DNA of 64,000 nucleotides from Halorientalis marina (GCF_023028345.1 NZ_CP095487.1:1798001-1862000), one strand, 5' to 3'. Shown: positions 9,133 through 18,738, counted from the first letter of the stretch. Program-made: numbers and translations. Notes: a model not told the origin generated them from the sequence alone.

Positions 9133-11226
9133 TCAGAGCTTGTCGGCCCGGCGCGCCTGTTCGGAGCGCTGGCGGGCCTGTGCCAGCCGGTTGTCGGCGG
9201 CCCGTGACAGGCCCGGTGGCAGCGAGTCGCTGGCCGCGGCGAGCCGGGACCCGACGCGTTCGAGCCGCATCGCCACGGCTTCGAGGCTCCGGTCTGCGTT
9301 CCCTCGGTCCCCCGCGGCGGCGCGGTCGGCGGCACGACGAGCGGCCTCGACGACGGCATCGAGGGCCCGCGTGAGCCCCTCGACGGCGTTCTCGGGGCCG
9401 CCGGCCTGGCCGCCGCGGTCGTCGTCATCGTCGTCGGTGTCACCGATATCGGCCTCGTCGACGCCGGCCGCCACGTCTGCCCGGGTCTCGGCGGCGACGT
9501 CAGCGACGTACTCCGCGAGGGACGCTTTTCCGGTTCGTGGTTCGTCGAGTCGGACGCGGTCCTCGTTGTCGGGGTTGACGCGGAAGGCGCCGACCTCGTC
9601 CGCGCGATCGCGGACCTCCGTCGTGAACGCGCCCCCGCGGTGGAGGTAGACGGCGTCGGGCCCGGAGAGGGGCGCGTCGTACAGCCGGCCGGCGAAGTCG
9701 TCCTCGACGGCCAGCGCCGTGAGGTCGCTGTCCGCGCCGTCGGGGTCGACTTCGAGTTTCGTCGCGTTCTCGCGGGCGACGAGCGGGACCTCGCCGTCCA
9801 CGCCGGCGACCGTCGGCCCGTCGTCGCCGGAGACCGACACCGTCTCGCTGTGGGGCGCGACGCCGGCCCCGTTGATCGTCAGCCGGTGGTCGCCCTCGGG
9901 GACGTCCTGGACGGCGGCGACCCCGCGGAACGTCGGGACCGCCTCCGGCTCGCTCTCCAGGAGGGCCACGGTCTCGACCGACGAGTCCGTCGTCGCCAGT
10001 CCGCTACCGGCGGGGGCCTCGTCGGCCGTAACCGCGTTCGTCACGCCGACGACGACCTGGTTCACCGGCGAGGGGGCCGCGATGGCGTCGTAGCGGTCGG
10101 CAAGTGCCTGGCGGTGGCGGGCCTCGCTGATGTCCGACGCGGGGTCGTCGTAGCGGTCGCCCTGCCAGGGGACGCCGGTGGTCGTGATGTGGGAGGCGAT
10201 GGCGTCCTCGGCGAACTCGGGGATGGCGAACTCGAAGCTCAACTGCGGGCCGGTGAAGTCGGTGATGTGTTCGAGATCGGCCGTCGGCACCACGTCGTAG
10301 GCCACGTCGGGGTCGGCGTCGCGGCCCTGGAACTCGAAGCGGAGCCCGGTCTCGCGGTCCGGGAGGTTCGCCGGCGGCGACGACAGCGCGTCGAACGACC
10401 GGACGGTGAGGTCCTCGGTGACGAAATCCGAGGCGTCGACCGACGGAAGGCGCTCGTGGTCGGAGAGCGATTCCCCGTCGAGTTCGGGGCCGACGTACGG
10501 CAGCGCCAGCCCCTCGTCCCGGGGGAGGCCGTAGGCGAGCGGGATCGCCGCGACGTCCTCGACGCCGTCGAGCACGCTGTTGGTGATGTCGGCCACGTCG
10601 CCGTCGAGCGGGAACCGCTGGAACCGTTCGGCGTTGTCGTTGACCGAGAGGCCACTGGAGTGCGAGCCGAGTTCCGAGAGGATCCGCGGCGGTCGGTCGG
10701 GGTCGGGGTCGAGGAACTCGTTGTTCGGGACCGACCGGGAGTGGGAGCTGGCGACGTACAGCTGTGGCTCGCCGGTCTCGGTGTCGACGAAGACCTGCAG
10801 GAGCTCCCAGTCGTGCCAGTGGAAGTTGGTGGTGAACTGGTCGAACGCCGAGTAGAACCAGAACTGCACGACTGCGAGCGGCGAGTCCGCGTACTCGACG
10901 ACGTGGTAGAACACCGTGGGCTCCGGCGGCACGTCCCCGGTCCAGTCGGCGACGTAGCCGTCGAGGGCGTCGAACCCATCGACGACTGTCTCACCGTCTG
11001 CTTCGCTCTCGTAGGCCCGCGGGTCCGTCGGAAACCACGGTTCGTTGCGGTCGAAGTACATCGACGGCGCGAACCGCTCGGCGAGGTCGCGCGCTCGCTC
11101 GTCCGTCACCTCGGCCGTCGCGCCGTCGTCGCCCCGTTCGAGCAGCGGACAGCCCGCCAGCGAGGCCATCCCGCCGCCGGCGAGTCCGGCGAGGAGCGTC
11201 CGCCGGTCGACGGGCGGCCGCGTCAT
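9133..11226 (-). CDS. Tat-exported lipoprotein, Vps62-like N-terminal region and helical C-terminal tail
   Basis: 697 residues. Twin arginines at residues 8-9 precede a hydrophobic stretch and lipobox SLAGC with Cys26, so this is a probable Tat lipoprotein facing the outside. The following 'RFAPSMYFDRNEPWFPTDP' and the W/H-rich core with 'FHWHDWELLQVFVDTETGEP' resemble the Vps62/DUF946 domain in pattern, though weakly. The middle part is beta-rich. The last 130 residues are Ala/Arg/Glu-rich helix following an Asp run. No enzyme motif was recognised. Upstream lie only weak promoter signals. The long plus-strand reading frame across this gene is a codon-composition shadow. Function unknown; cell-surface binding or degradative roles are possible. 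Confidence 0.7.
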   Translation of the reverse strand: MTRPPVDRRTLLAGLAGGGMASLAGCPLLERGDDGATAEVTDERARDLAERFAPSMYFDRNEPWFPTDPRAYESEADGETVVDGFDALDGYVADWTGDVPPEPTVFYHVVEYADSPLAVVQFWFYSAFDQFTTNFHWHDWELLQVFVDTETGEPQLYVASSHSRSVPNNEFLDPDPDRPPRILSELGSHSSGLSVNDNAERFQRFPLDGDVADITNSVLDGVEDVAAIPLAYGLPRDEGLALPYVGPELDGESLSDHERLPSVDASDFVTEDLTVRSFDALSSPPANLPDRETGLRFEFQGRDADPDVAYDVVPTADLEHITDFTGPQLSFEFAIPEFAEDAIASHITTTGVPWQGDRYDDPASDISEARHRQALADRYDAIAAPSPVNQVVVGVTNAVTADEAPAGSGLATTDSSVETVALLESEPEAVPTFRGVAAVQDVPEGDHRLTINGAGVAPHSETVSVSGDDGPTVAGVDGEVPLVARENATKLEVDPDGADSDLTALAVEDDFAGRLYDAPLSGPDAVYLHRGGAFTTEVRDRADEVGAFRVNPDNEDRVRLDEPRTGKASLAEYVADVAAETRADVAAGVDEADIGDTDDDDDDRGGQAGGPENAVEGLTRALDAVVEAARRAADRAAAGDRGNADRSLEAVAMRLERVGSRLAAASDSLPPGLSRAADNRLAQARQRSEQARRADKL

Positions 11227-11447
11227 CCGCCACCCGTCCCGGACCGCGGCGGTGGTCCCGCTCGGCACCGAGTCCCTGTCGCGTCCACGGACCGTATCAT
11301 GGCCCGAGTTCCGGGACTCGCCGGCATAGCGCTTGTGGCCCCGTCCGCGACCGTGCGGCCCCGGTGACCCACGGAGGCTGCAGGGCGAGTACGTGGCGGC
11401 TGTCGGCGTTTCGCGCCACTTTTGTCGATTCAGGCCATGGCATAGTC

Positions 11448-11624
11448 GTGAAACAGACCGCGCTTCTCCACGCAGCGTTCGCCGTGTTGCTCGTCGCCGG
11501 CTTCCTCGTCTCGGAACAGGCGCTCAGGTTCGGGCTGTTCGGGCTCGCCGGACTCTGTTTCGTCGCCGGAATCGTGCTGGCACGACGGGGTGGCGACGAC
11601 CCGGACCCCGTCGGCGACGCGTAG
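11448..11624 (+). CDS. Small membrane protein, GTG start
   Basis: 58 residues beginning (GTG)KQTALLHAAFAVLLVAG, with two predicted membrane helices (about 6-22 and 27-44) and a short charged C-terminal tail. I prefer the GTG at 11448 over the upstream in-frame ATG because the extension is hydrophilic, would place a helix far from the N-terminus, and an AT-rich ACTTTTG element lies about 27 bases before the GTG. Family and function not recognised. Confidence 0.5.
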   Translation: MKQTALLHAAFAVLLVAGFLVSEQALRFGLFGLAGLCFVAGIVLARRGGDDPDPVGDA

Positions 11625-11748
11625 CGAACCTCGGCCGGCGCGGGAATACGCGTCGGCGACACGGCGGCCGGAACCGGACGGCGACGACGTATCGCTCACA
11701 GTATGCACGGCGGTACACATTCGACCCTTCGGGTGATATGGGCAGACG

Positions 11749-12453
11749 ATGACCGAACACACCACCTCCGGCCCTGACAGCACGGCGGGGTCGGCCGTCG
11801 AGACCGGCGACACGGCCGCGGCCGTCCTGGCCGGCAATCCAACACACTCGAACGAGGACGTCCGAAAGACGTACCGCGAACAGGCGGCGACGATGGCCCG
11901 ACTGGACCCGCTGAACGGCCTGCTCACCGGACGCTATCGGCGGCGACTCTTCGGAACTGCCAGCGGACGGGTCCTCGACGTGGCCTGCGGCGTCGGGACG
12001 AACGAACGGTACCTCCCCGAAGACTGTGCGTACGTCGGCGTCGACATCAGCCCTGATATGCTAGCGAAGGCACGAGAGCGCCTCGCCGGGCGTCGGCGTG
12101 CGATCACGCTGCAAAAGATGGATGCACACGACCTCGACTGCCCCGACGATAGCTTCGACACGGTCATCTCGTCGCTGTCGACGTGTACGTTCCCCGACCC
12201 CCTTACGGCCCTCGCCGAGATGGGGCGAGTCTGCCGACCCGACGGCCGGGTCCTGCTCCTCGAACACGGCCGCAGCAGCGTCGGCCCGATAGCCCAGTTC
12301 CAGGACTGGCGTGCCGATGCCCACTTCCGAAAACACCACTGTCGGTGGAATCAGGAACCGCTCGAGGTGATCGAGCGCTCACCACTCGCCGCCGTGGACC
12401 ACTCCACCGCCGCTCTGGGGGTGCTGACCGCTATCGAGGCTCGACCGGAGTGA
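11749..12453 (+). CDS. Class I SAM-dependent methyltransferase
   Basis: 234 residues. SAM-binding motif I VLDVACGVGTN lies near residues 75-85, followed by an acidic VGVDIS (motif II), DAHDLDCPDDSFDTVISS (motif III) and a PDGRVLLLEHG strand. This layout is typical of UbiE/Methyltransf_11 enzymes. The N-terminal 60 residues are variable. The acceptor is unknown; small-molecule or quinone-type methylation is possible. Single gene upstream of a GMC oxidoreductase in the same orientation, separated by 135 bases that contain their own promoter, so not clearly an operon. Confidence 0.82.
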   Translation: MTEHTTSGPDSTAGSAVETGDTAAAVLAGNPTHSNEDVRKTYREQAATMARLDPLNGLLTGRYRRRLFGTASGRVLDVACGVGTNERYLPEDCAYVGVDISPDMLAKARERLAGRRRAITLQKMDAHDLDCPDDSFDTVISSLSTCTFPDPLTALAEMGRVCRPDGRVLLLEHGRSSVGPIAQFQDWRADAHFRKHHCRWNQEPLEVIERSPLAAVDHSTAALGVLTAIEARPE

Positions 12454-12588
12454 GAGACGCGCCGATACCGGGACTCGCTCCGTCACGACACCCTGGCCGA
12501 ACGGACCGATCCGCGAGACGGGACCGGAGTTCCGGAATTGTGCGCGGTGTTACCGTGGCTTTATGCAATGAACGACCATGCGAATGCT

Positions 12589-14151
12589 ATGGGAACGACA
12601 CCCAAGACCTACGACCACGTAATCGTGGGTGCAGGATCGGCAGGCTGCGCACTGGCACACAGACTCTCGGGCGACGCCGATACGGAGGTCCTCCTGCTCG
12701 AAGCGGGGCAACCCGACGAGAAAGAGGAGATCCACGTTCCCGCGCTTTTCCCGCACCTGTTCAAAAGCGAGGTCGACTGGGATTACTACACGACCCCCCA
12801 GCCCGAACTGAACGACCGGGAACTGTACTGGCCGCGGGGCAAGACCATGGGCGGGTCGAGTTCGCTCAACGCGATGATCTACATCCGCGGTGTACCCCAC
12901 GACTACGACACCTGGGCCGAGCGGGGCAACGAGGGCTGGGGCTACGACGATATGCTGGAGTATTTCAAACGCTCCGAGGGGTTCGAACCGGAGGGCGGCG
13001 ATCCGAGCTACCACGGGACCGACGGTCCACTCGACGTCGCCGATCCCGTCGACCCGCACCCGGTCTCGGGACAGCTCGTCGAGGCCGCCGCCGAGGTCGG
13101 CCACGTCCGCAACGACGACTTCAACGGCGAACAACAGCAGGGCGTCGGGCACTACCACCTCACCCAGACGGACGGAAAGCGGTGTAGCGCCGCGAAGGCG
13201 TTCATCACGCCGATCCTCGACCGCCCGAACCTGACCGCCGAGACCGGCGCCCAGGTGACCGAAATCCGCTTCGAGGGCGACCGCGCGGTCGGCGTGGCCT
13301 ACGAACGGGACGGCGAGACCCATCACGCGGACGCCGACGGCGAAGTGATCGTCAGCGCCGGCGCCGTCAACTCCCCGCAACTGCTCATGCTCTCGGGCAT
13401 CGGTCCCGCCGACCACCTCGAAGACCACGGCATCGAGGTCCAACAGGACCTGCCCGGCGTCGGCAAGAACCTCCAGGACCACCTGTTCGCGTTCGTGGTC
13501 CACGAGCGGACCGACGGCCCCGAGGAGCCGGCACCGTCCTCGAACATCGGCGAAGCCGGCGGGTTCACGTACGTCGACGAGGACGAACCCGCGCCGGACC
13601 TGCAGTATCACTTCGCGCCGGTGTACTTCATGGAACACGGGCTCGGGAATCCGGAGGAAGGGGTGGGCTTCTCAATCGGCGCGACCCAGCTGCGGCCGGA
13701 GAGCCGCGGGGAGATCACCCTCGCCTCCGACGACCCCTTCGAGCACCCCGCCATCGACCCCAACTACCTCACCGAGGAGAAAGACATGGAGATCATGGTC
13801 GAGGGGGTCAAACGAGCCCGCGAAATCGCCCAGGCCGATGCCGTGGACGAGTACCGTGGCGAGGAGGTGTGGCCCGGCGCGGACGTGACCACCGACGAGG
13901 AGATCCGCGAGCACATCCGCGAGACCGCCCACACCGTTTACCACCCGGTCGGGACCTGCAAGATGGGTGACGACGGCATGGCCGTCGTCGACGACCGCCT
14001 GCGCGTCCGCGGCGTCGAGAACCTGCGTGTCGTCGACGCCTCCGTCATGCCGACTATCTCCAGCGGCAACACCAACGCGCCGACGATTGCCATCGCGGAG
14101 AAGGCCGCCGATATGATCCGGTCGGAGGTCGCAGCACCCGCCGACGACTGA
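12589..14151 (+). CDS. GMC-family oxidoreductase (choline dehydrogenase-like)
   Basis: 520-residue FAD-dependent GMC oxidoreductase. The dinucleotide-binding VIVGAGSAGC lies at the N-terminus, followed by the GMC signature region 'PRGKTMGGSSSLNAMIYIRG', the second GMC signature 'GAVNSPQLLMLSGIGP' and the C-terminal 'HPVGTCKMG' with the active-site His, then a second 'SGNTNAPTIAIAEKAADMI'. It oxidises an alcohol, probably choline or a related polyol; choline oxidation to glycine betaine would suit a halophile but no betaine aldehyde dehydrogenase lies nearby. Start 12589 was chosen because GCTTTATGC is about 25 bases upstream, arguing for a leaderless message; two earlier in-frame ATGs fall in or before the promoter. 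Confidence 0.87.
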   Translation: MGTTPKTYDHVIVGAGSAGCALAHRLSGDADTEVLLLEAGQPDEKEEIHVPALFPHLFKSEVDWDYYTTPQPELNDRELYWPRGKTMGGSSSLNAMIYIRGVPHDYDTWAERGNEGWGYDDMLEYFKRSEGFEPEGGDPSYHGTDGPLDVADPVDPHPVSGQLVEAAAEVGHVRNDDFNGEQQQGVGHYHLTQTDGKRCSAAKAFITPILDRPNLTAETGAQVTEIRFEGDRAVGVAYERDGETHHADADGEVIVSAGAVNSPQLLMLSGIGPADHLEDHGIEVQQDLPGVGKNLQDHLFAFVVHERTDGPEEPAPSSNIGEAGGFTYVDEDEPAPDLQYHFAPVYFMEHGLGNPEEGVGFSIGATQLRPESRGEITLASDDPFEHPAIDPNYLTEEKDMEIMVEGVKRAREIAQADAVDEYRGEEVWPGADVTTDEEIREHIRETAHTVYHPVGTCKMGDDGMAVVDDRLRVRGVENLRVVDASVMPTISSGNTNAPTIAIAEKAADMIRSEVAAPADD

Positions 14152-14199
14152 CCTCGCGGCCGTAGCGACCGATGCGGGACGGTGACCGGTCGGCCCGGC

Positions 14200-14703
14200 T
14201 CACTCCTCCGCCGGGAGTTCCATGGCTCGACGGTGGACCGACTCCAGACTGACTGCCTCGGCGTCGTACTCGATGTCGAGCGCGTTCAACAGCATCTCGG
14301 TGTCCGCGACGGTGTACGAGTCGTTGAACCGTCCGTCGCGGAAGACGATCCGGGCGAGGGCCTCCTCGTCGTCGATACCGTCGCTGGCGTCGTCCGTGTC
14401 GGCGGAGACGACCCCGGCGGGTGGTCTGTCGGCGACCCGCGAGGCGGTGTGGAGGACGCCGTCGTGGAAGAATCCGACGGCGGCCCGGGTGACGGTCCCC
14501 GAATCGGTCCGGTCGGCCACGAGGTAACACTCCCGGCAGCCGAGGTCGCGAGCAAGATCGACGGCCGCCGAGAGCGACGGCGTGTCGAGGCCGATGGCGT
14601 CCCCCTCCGGGAGGCGGGTCGCCTCGATCAACCGCAGGTCTTCCGCCTCGGCGATCCGGTCGCGACAGTCCGATACGTCCGCAGCGAGTGTCTCGTCGGG
14701 CAT
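14200..14703 (-). CDS. Conserved haloarchaeal hypothetical protein
   Basis: 167-residue soluble acidic protein starting MPDETLAADVSDCRDRIAEA. Alternating strands and helices are suggested by segments such as 'CYLVADRTDSGTVTRAAVGFFHDG' and 'ARIVFRDGRFNDSYTVADTE'. No characterised family or motif recognised. TCTAAAG (minus strand) about 27 bases before the ATG fits a leaderless promoter, which fixes the start inside the longer reading frame. It converges with the GMC oxidoreductase. Confidence 0.6.
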   Translation of the reverse strand: MPDETLAADVSDCRDRIAEAEDLRLIEATRLPEGDAIGLDTPSLSAAVDLARDLGCRECYLVADRTDSGTVTRAAVGFFHDGVLHTASRVADRPPAGVVSADTDDASDGIDDEEALARIVFRDGRFNDSYTVADTEMLLNALDIEYDAEAVSLESVHRRAMELPAEE

Positions 14704-14846
14704 GGGGGAGTGTTCCGCCGACGGGCCTTTAGAGGTACGGACGCCGGCGACGGTCGTGACCACCGAGACGGTGCGGCGGCCGGGCGCAACATGAAAGCGG
14801 CTGGCGTCCGAATCGTCCGTACGAATCCGTCGAACCGGAGACGACG

Positions 14847-15290
14847 ATGACGACGAGCCCAGTCACGATCAGCTACGAGTACGAGCGACCGCGATTCGCG
14901 TACGAAGTAGCGGTCGACGGCGAGCAGGAGACCGTGGAAGCGAACTGGTGTCGACGGCACGAGGGCCGGTACGTGTTCGGCGAAGCGGCCGACATCGTCC
15001 CCGCCGGGACCGGCGCGCGACTCGAACACAGCGAGGTCTTCGCGTGTGACGCGGCGGCGGTCGAGGGGTTCGACGCGGTCCGGGTCGGCGAGACCGTCCT
15101 CGAACTGCAGTTCATCCGACGCCCGTCGCTCGTCGAGCGACTCGCTCCCTGGACGTGGCCGCCGGCGGTCGACGGAGACGCGGTCGACGATGAGACGGGC
15201 GAGGGAACGCTGGTCCATCCCGAGGACGACGTCGTCTCCGTGTCCGGCGACGTGATACACAGCCTCGAGCCGATGCCGGCGGACGGGTGA
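14847..15290 (+). CDS. Hypothetical haloarchaeal protein
   Basis: 147 residues, starting MTTSPVTISYEYERPRFAYE; mostly beta-strand character in the N-terminal half and a negatively charged C-terminal half. No membrane span, signal peptide or known motif. It lies 70 bases upstream of the Mrr-like nuclease gene in the same orientation and could be co-transcribed with it. Function not recognised. Confidence 0.55.
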   Translation: MTTSPVTISYEYERPRFAYEVAVDGEQETVEANWCRRHEGRYVFGEAADIVPAGTGARLEHSEVFACDAAAVEGFDAVRVGETVLELQFIRRPSLVERLAPWTWPPAVDGDAVDDETGEGTLVHPEDDVVSVSGDVIHSLEPMPADG

Positions 15291-15359
15291 GGCCGATACG
15301 GGTCGCCACGCGACACGACGTGAACACTGAAGTGCGCGGCCTGCCGTCCTCCTGTCGCG

Positions 15360-16724
15360 ATGGTCGAACTCCTCGACGACCTCTCGGGGTTCGAGTTCGA
15401 GGACCTCATGGAGGACGTCTTCCGTAACCTCGGCTACGAGAACGTTCGCCAGTCGACGAAGACCGGCGACGAAGGCCGCGATATCGTCATGGAGGAGGTC
15501 CTCGACGGCCAGCGGCAGGCGGTCGTCGTCGAGTGCAAACACACCGACAGCGTCGGCCGCCCGGTGGTCCAGAAGCTACACTCGGCGGTCGCTACCCACG
15601 ACTACGACGGCCCGAAACGCGGCATCGTCGTCACGACGGGGACGTTCACCGGTCCCGCCGAGGGGTACGCCGCGCAACTACGGACGAACGGCGATCCACA
15701 TCCGATCGAACTGCTCGACGGCACGGATCTCCGGGAGTTCGGTGAGGAGATCGGCCTCGACCTCTACAACGGTCGCATCGAGATCCTCTGTGACGAGACC
15801 CTCCGGCCCTACGACCCCTCACGTGGCGTCCGCGCACCCGTCGAGGACGCCGTCCGCGAGGTCGAAAACCTCGATACGCGTGATCTGCCCACGCCGACTG
15901 CGGTCGCGGACTTTCGCCCGATCGTCCAGGTCACGGCCGAAGTCGACGCCACCTTCGAGACGAGCGTCGGCGTCGTCCACCGCGAGCAGGGGACCGACCG
16001 ACTCGTAGTCGCGGCCGACCGGGGCCACCCGACGGTGGCGGACGGTCAGGTCGAACGGCTGGTCACGAACAACTTCGGCCAGCGCGTGGACCTCGACGAG
16101 GACCGCCTCGGCGAGACCTTCGACGAGATCGAGGTCCACCGATTCGGGCAGACCGAAACCGAGTACAAGGACTGGGCGGTCGAGCGGGTCCGCGAACGGC
16201 GGACCCGGACCGTCCAGTACACCGGCGACAACAACGTCACGTACACGAAGACCTGCGAGCCGACCCGCTCGGCCGTCTCGATACGGGCCATCGAGCCGGT
16301 CTATCTCCCCCGGGTCCGGCAGACGATCTCGCTGGGCGAGTACAGCTACCCCTACGAGTATTACAACGCCGGCCCCTCCCGGACGACCGTCGAGAACGGC
16401 ATCCATCGATGCGTCCAGTGTGGCGACGAGACGGCGTCGACGTACACCTACTGTGCAAACTGCGGGAGCATCAACTGCCCGAGCCACATCGAGACCGAGC
16501 GCCTGGAGGGGACGCCGGTCTGTACGGGCTGTGCCGTCGCCGAGCGGTTCATGCTCGCGACGAAGTACTTCTACGACCGGGAGAACCGCGACCGATTCCG
16601 CGAGCAGTACGAGCGGATGCCCGTCCACGAGAAACTCCTGGAGAACGTCCCGCTTGCCGGCGGCGCGGTTCTCGCCGTACTCCTGACACTGGTGTTCGTG
16701 CTCGCGTCCGCAGGGTTGCTGTGA
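15360..16724 (+). CDS. Mrr-like restriction endonuclease-fold protein with zinc ribbon and C-terminal membrane anchor
   Basis: 454 residues. The N-terminal Mrr_cat-like domain shows 'FEDLMEDVFRNLGY', a GDEGRDIV strand with catalytic-type Asp41, and VVVECKHTD with Glu58 and Lys60, giving the D...ExK pattern of PD-(D/E)xK nucleases. A middle beta-rich region (about 180-340) has no recognised family. Four-Cys zinc-binding pairs (CVQCG ... CANCG, then a further C-x2-C) occupy about residues 349-395, and a hydrophobic helix ends the protein (about 429-454). A membrane-tethered nuclease is unusual. No methyltransferase or specificity gene is adjacent, so a classical restriction system is not supported. 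Confidence 0.75.
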   Translation: MVELLDDLSGFEFEDLMEDVFRNLGYENVRQSTKTGDEGRDIVMEEVLDGQRQAVVVECKHTDSVGRPVVQKLHSAVATHDYDGPKRGIVVTTGTFTGPAEGYAAQLRTNGDPHPIELLDGTDLREFGEEIGLDLYNGRIEILCDETLRPYDPSRGVRAPVEDAVREVENLDTRDLPTPTAVADFRPIVQVTAEVDATFETSVGVVHREQGTDRLVVAADRGHPTVADGQVERLVTNNFGQRVDLDEDRLGETFDEIEVHRFGQTETEYKDWAVERVRERRTRTVQYTGDNNVTYTKTCEPTRSAVSIRAIEPVYLPRVRQTISLGEYSYPYEYYNAGPSRTTVENGIHRCVQCGDETASTYTYCANCGSINCPSHIETERLEGTPVCTGCAVAERFMLATKYFYDRENRDRFREQYERMPVHEKLLENVPLAGGAVLAVLLTLVFVLASAGLL

Positions 16725-16765
16725 CGGCGCGGTGGCGGGCCGGCCGTTCGGAAACCGGACCGTGC

Positions 16766-17683
16766 CTACCGCACGTCGGCCCTGGCAGCACGGTGGAGGA
16801 GACGGACGGCGACAGCACCGAGGACGACGTTGAACACGATGAGGACGGCGAGGGCAGGGACGACCGTGTTCCAGAGTCCGCCGAACGCCGTCACGTCGAG
16901 GACCGTCATCACGTCCCGACCGAGCACGATGGCGCGGACCGCGTCGACGCCGTACGTGACCGGATTGACCACGGCAACCGTCCGGATCCAGCCCGGCAAC
17001 ACCGCGAGGGGAAGGAACGCACTGGACACGAACAACAGCGGGAACGTCAGGAGGTTCGCGAGCATGACGGTCGCTTCCTGGTCGCGCGTCACGAGGGCGA
17101 CGACGTTCGAGTACGCCATGAACACGCCGCCGAACGCGACCGTGACGAGGACGATCCCGACGACGCCGGGCAACCCCGTTCGGAGGTACTGGCCGAAGGG
17201 TGTGCCCGTTTCGAGCGCCACGAGGAGAGAGCCAAGCAGGAGGACGATCACGGTCTGGACGACGATCCGTGCGACCTCGGACAGTACTTTGCCGAGGAAC
17301 ATGGCGGCCCGGTTCATCGGGGAGACGAGCACCTTCTCGAACATCCCGGTCTCCATGTCGTCGACGAGACCAATTCCGGAGACTGCGGCCGAAGAGAGGG
17401 TCGACTGGATGATGATCGCCGGCGTCAGATACGTGACGTAGCTGATACCGCCGCCGAGCGTCTGCGAGAGCGCACCGCCGGCGACCGCGCCGAACACCTC
17501 CGCCATGAGGACGAAGAAGATCACGGGCTGGACCAGCGACGTGAACGTCACGAAGGGGTTACGGCTGGTCTTGACGAGCCACCGCTCGAAGCTCGTTTGA
17601 ACGTCCGCCACGGTACTCTTCCCCGGCGCTTTCCGCGGACGGTCCTCCGGGAGCACGCCGGACTCGCCGTCGTGTCCGCTCAT
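16766..17683 (-). CDS. ABC-2 type transporter permease (drug-exporter type)
   Basis: 305-residue permease with six hydrophobic segments and the ABC-2 signature region 'DMETGMFEKVLVSPMNRAAMFLGK' after the second segment, as in DrrB/NodJ proteins. Its start overlaps the stop of the ATPase gene by 4 bases (17680-17683), so the pair is one translationally coupled exporter. Substrate unknown: drugs, lipids or polysaccharides are all exported by relatives. Confidence 0.87.
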   Translation of the reverse strand: MSGHDGESGVLPEDRPRKAPGKSTVADVQTSFERWLVKTSRNPFVTFTSLVQPVIFFVLMAEVFGAVAGGALSQTLGGGISYVTYLTPAIIIQSTLSSAAVSGIGLVDDMETGMFEKVLVSPMNRAAMFLGKVLSEVARIVVQTVIVLLLGSLLVALETGTPFGQYLRTGLPGVVGIVLVTVAFGGVFMAYSNVVALVTRDQEATVMLANLLTFPLLFVSSAFLPLAVLPGWIRTVAVVNPVTYGVDAVRAIVLGRDVMTVLDVTAFGGLWNTVVPALAVLIVFNVVLGAVAVRLLHRAARADVR

Positions 17684-18738
17684 TTCACCACCCCCGAGGC
17701 CTGCGGAGCCGCCCCCGCCGTCCCGTCATCGGTCTCGGGATCGTCGTCGGTCAGCGCGAGGAACGCGTCGTCGAGCGTCGGCGACCGGACGTCGAAGGTG
17801 GTGACCGAGAAACCGGCGTCGCCGAGCGCGACGACGAGGTCGCTCGTCACCTCGCGGGGGTTCGGTGTCCTGACGGAGACCCCCTGACTCGTCGGCTCGA
17901 CGGTCGCGTCAGCCAGGGCGTCCACGCGGCGAATGGCCTGTACGGCCGCACGCGTCCGCTGCTCGCTCGGGTCCGCGAGGGAGATCTCGACGACGTCCCC
18001 GCCGACCTCGGACTTGAGTTCGGCAGGGGTGCCGGTAGCGACGATCCGACCGTCCTGAAGCAGTGATAGCCGGTCGCAGAGCCGGTCGGCTTCCGCCAGG
18101 TACTGCGTCGTGAGGAAGACGGTCGTCCCGCGGTCGTTGATCCGCTCGAAGTAGTCCCAGAGTCGGAGCCGTGCCTCCGGGTCCAGCCCGGTCGTCGGTT
18201 CGTCGAGGAAGACGACGGGTGGCCGGTGGACCAGCACCGTCGCGGCGTCCAGCCGCTTTTGCATCCCGCCGGAGAACGTCCCCGCCCGCGAATCCGCGAC
18301 CGCTTCGAGGTCGACCAGTTCGAGCAGTGCGTCGATACGGTCGGTACGCTCGCGCTCCGGGACGCCGTACAGGTCACAGGCCAGCTGGAGGTTCTCCCTG
18401 GGGGTCAGTTCCCGGTCGATGCTCGTCTCCTGTGCCATGTAGCCGATGGACTGGCGGACCGCCTGCGGGGCCGTCGCCGTCTCGTACCCGTTGATCCGGA
18501 CGGTGCCCCGGGTCGGGTGCAGGAGCGTCACGAGCGTCCGGATCGTGGTCGTCTTCCCGGCGCCGTTCGGCCCGAGGAAGCCGAAGAACGCGCCGCGTTC
18601 GACCTGGAGTGAGACGCCGCGGACCGCTTCCGTCCCGTCCGCGTACGTGACGTGGACGTCGCGGGCGTCGATAGCGAGACCGGTATCGTCGGATCGCGCG
18701 ACCCCGTTTTCGGAGGGTCGTGACTGATCGGAGGGCAT
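17680..18738 (-). CDS. ABC transporter ATP-binding protein (daunorubicin-resistance DrrA type)
   Basis: 352 residues: a 20-residue variable start, then an ABC domain with Walker A GPNGAGKT (56-63), signature FSGGMQKRLD, Walker B VVFLDEPTTGLD and switch histidine replaced in the usual TTQYLAEAD loop of DrrA proteins. A C-terminal domain of about 80 residues (DUF4162-like) follows, ending 'FDVRSPTLDDAFLALT', typical of DrrA. First gene of a two-gene operon with the permease. A TACTTAAG element lies about 60 bases upstream of the ATG, implying a short 5' leader. Confidence 0.87.
   Translation of the reverse strand: MPSDQSRPSENGVARSDDTGLAIDARDVHVTYADGTEAVRGVSLQVERGAFFGFLGPNGAGKTTTIRTLVTLLHPTRGTVRINGYETATAPQAVRQSIGYMAQETSIDRELTPRENLQLACDLYGVPERERTDRIDALLELVDLEAVADSRAGTFSGGMQKRLDAATVLVHRPPVVFLDEPTTGLDPEARLRLWDYFERINDRGTTVFLTTQYLAEADRLCDRLSLLQDGRIVATGTPAELKSEVGGDVVEISLADPSEQRTRAAVQAIRRVDALADATVEPTSQGVSVRTPNPREVTSDLVVALGDAGFSVTTFDVRSPTLDDAFLALTDDDPETDDGTAGAAPQASGVVK

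Noticed and set aside
9640..11367. 575-codon plus-strand frame opposite the Tat lipoprotein gene
   Set aside because: Same antisense shadow effect; no motif and the minus-strand gene has a complete Tat lipoprotein signal.
15360..16724. Classical restriction-modification system
   Set aside because: No methyltransferase or specificity gene is adjacent; only the nuclease-like protein is present.
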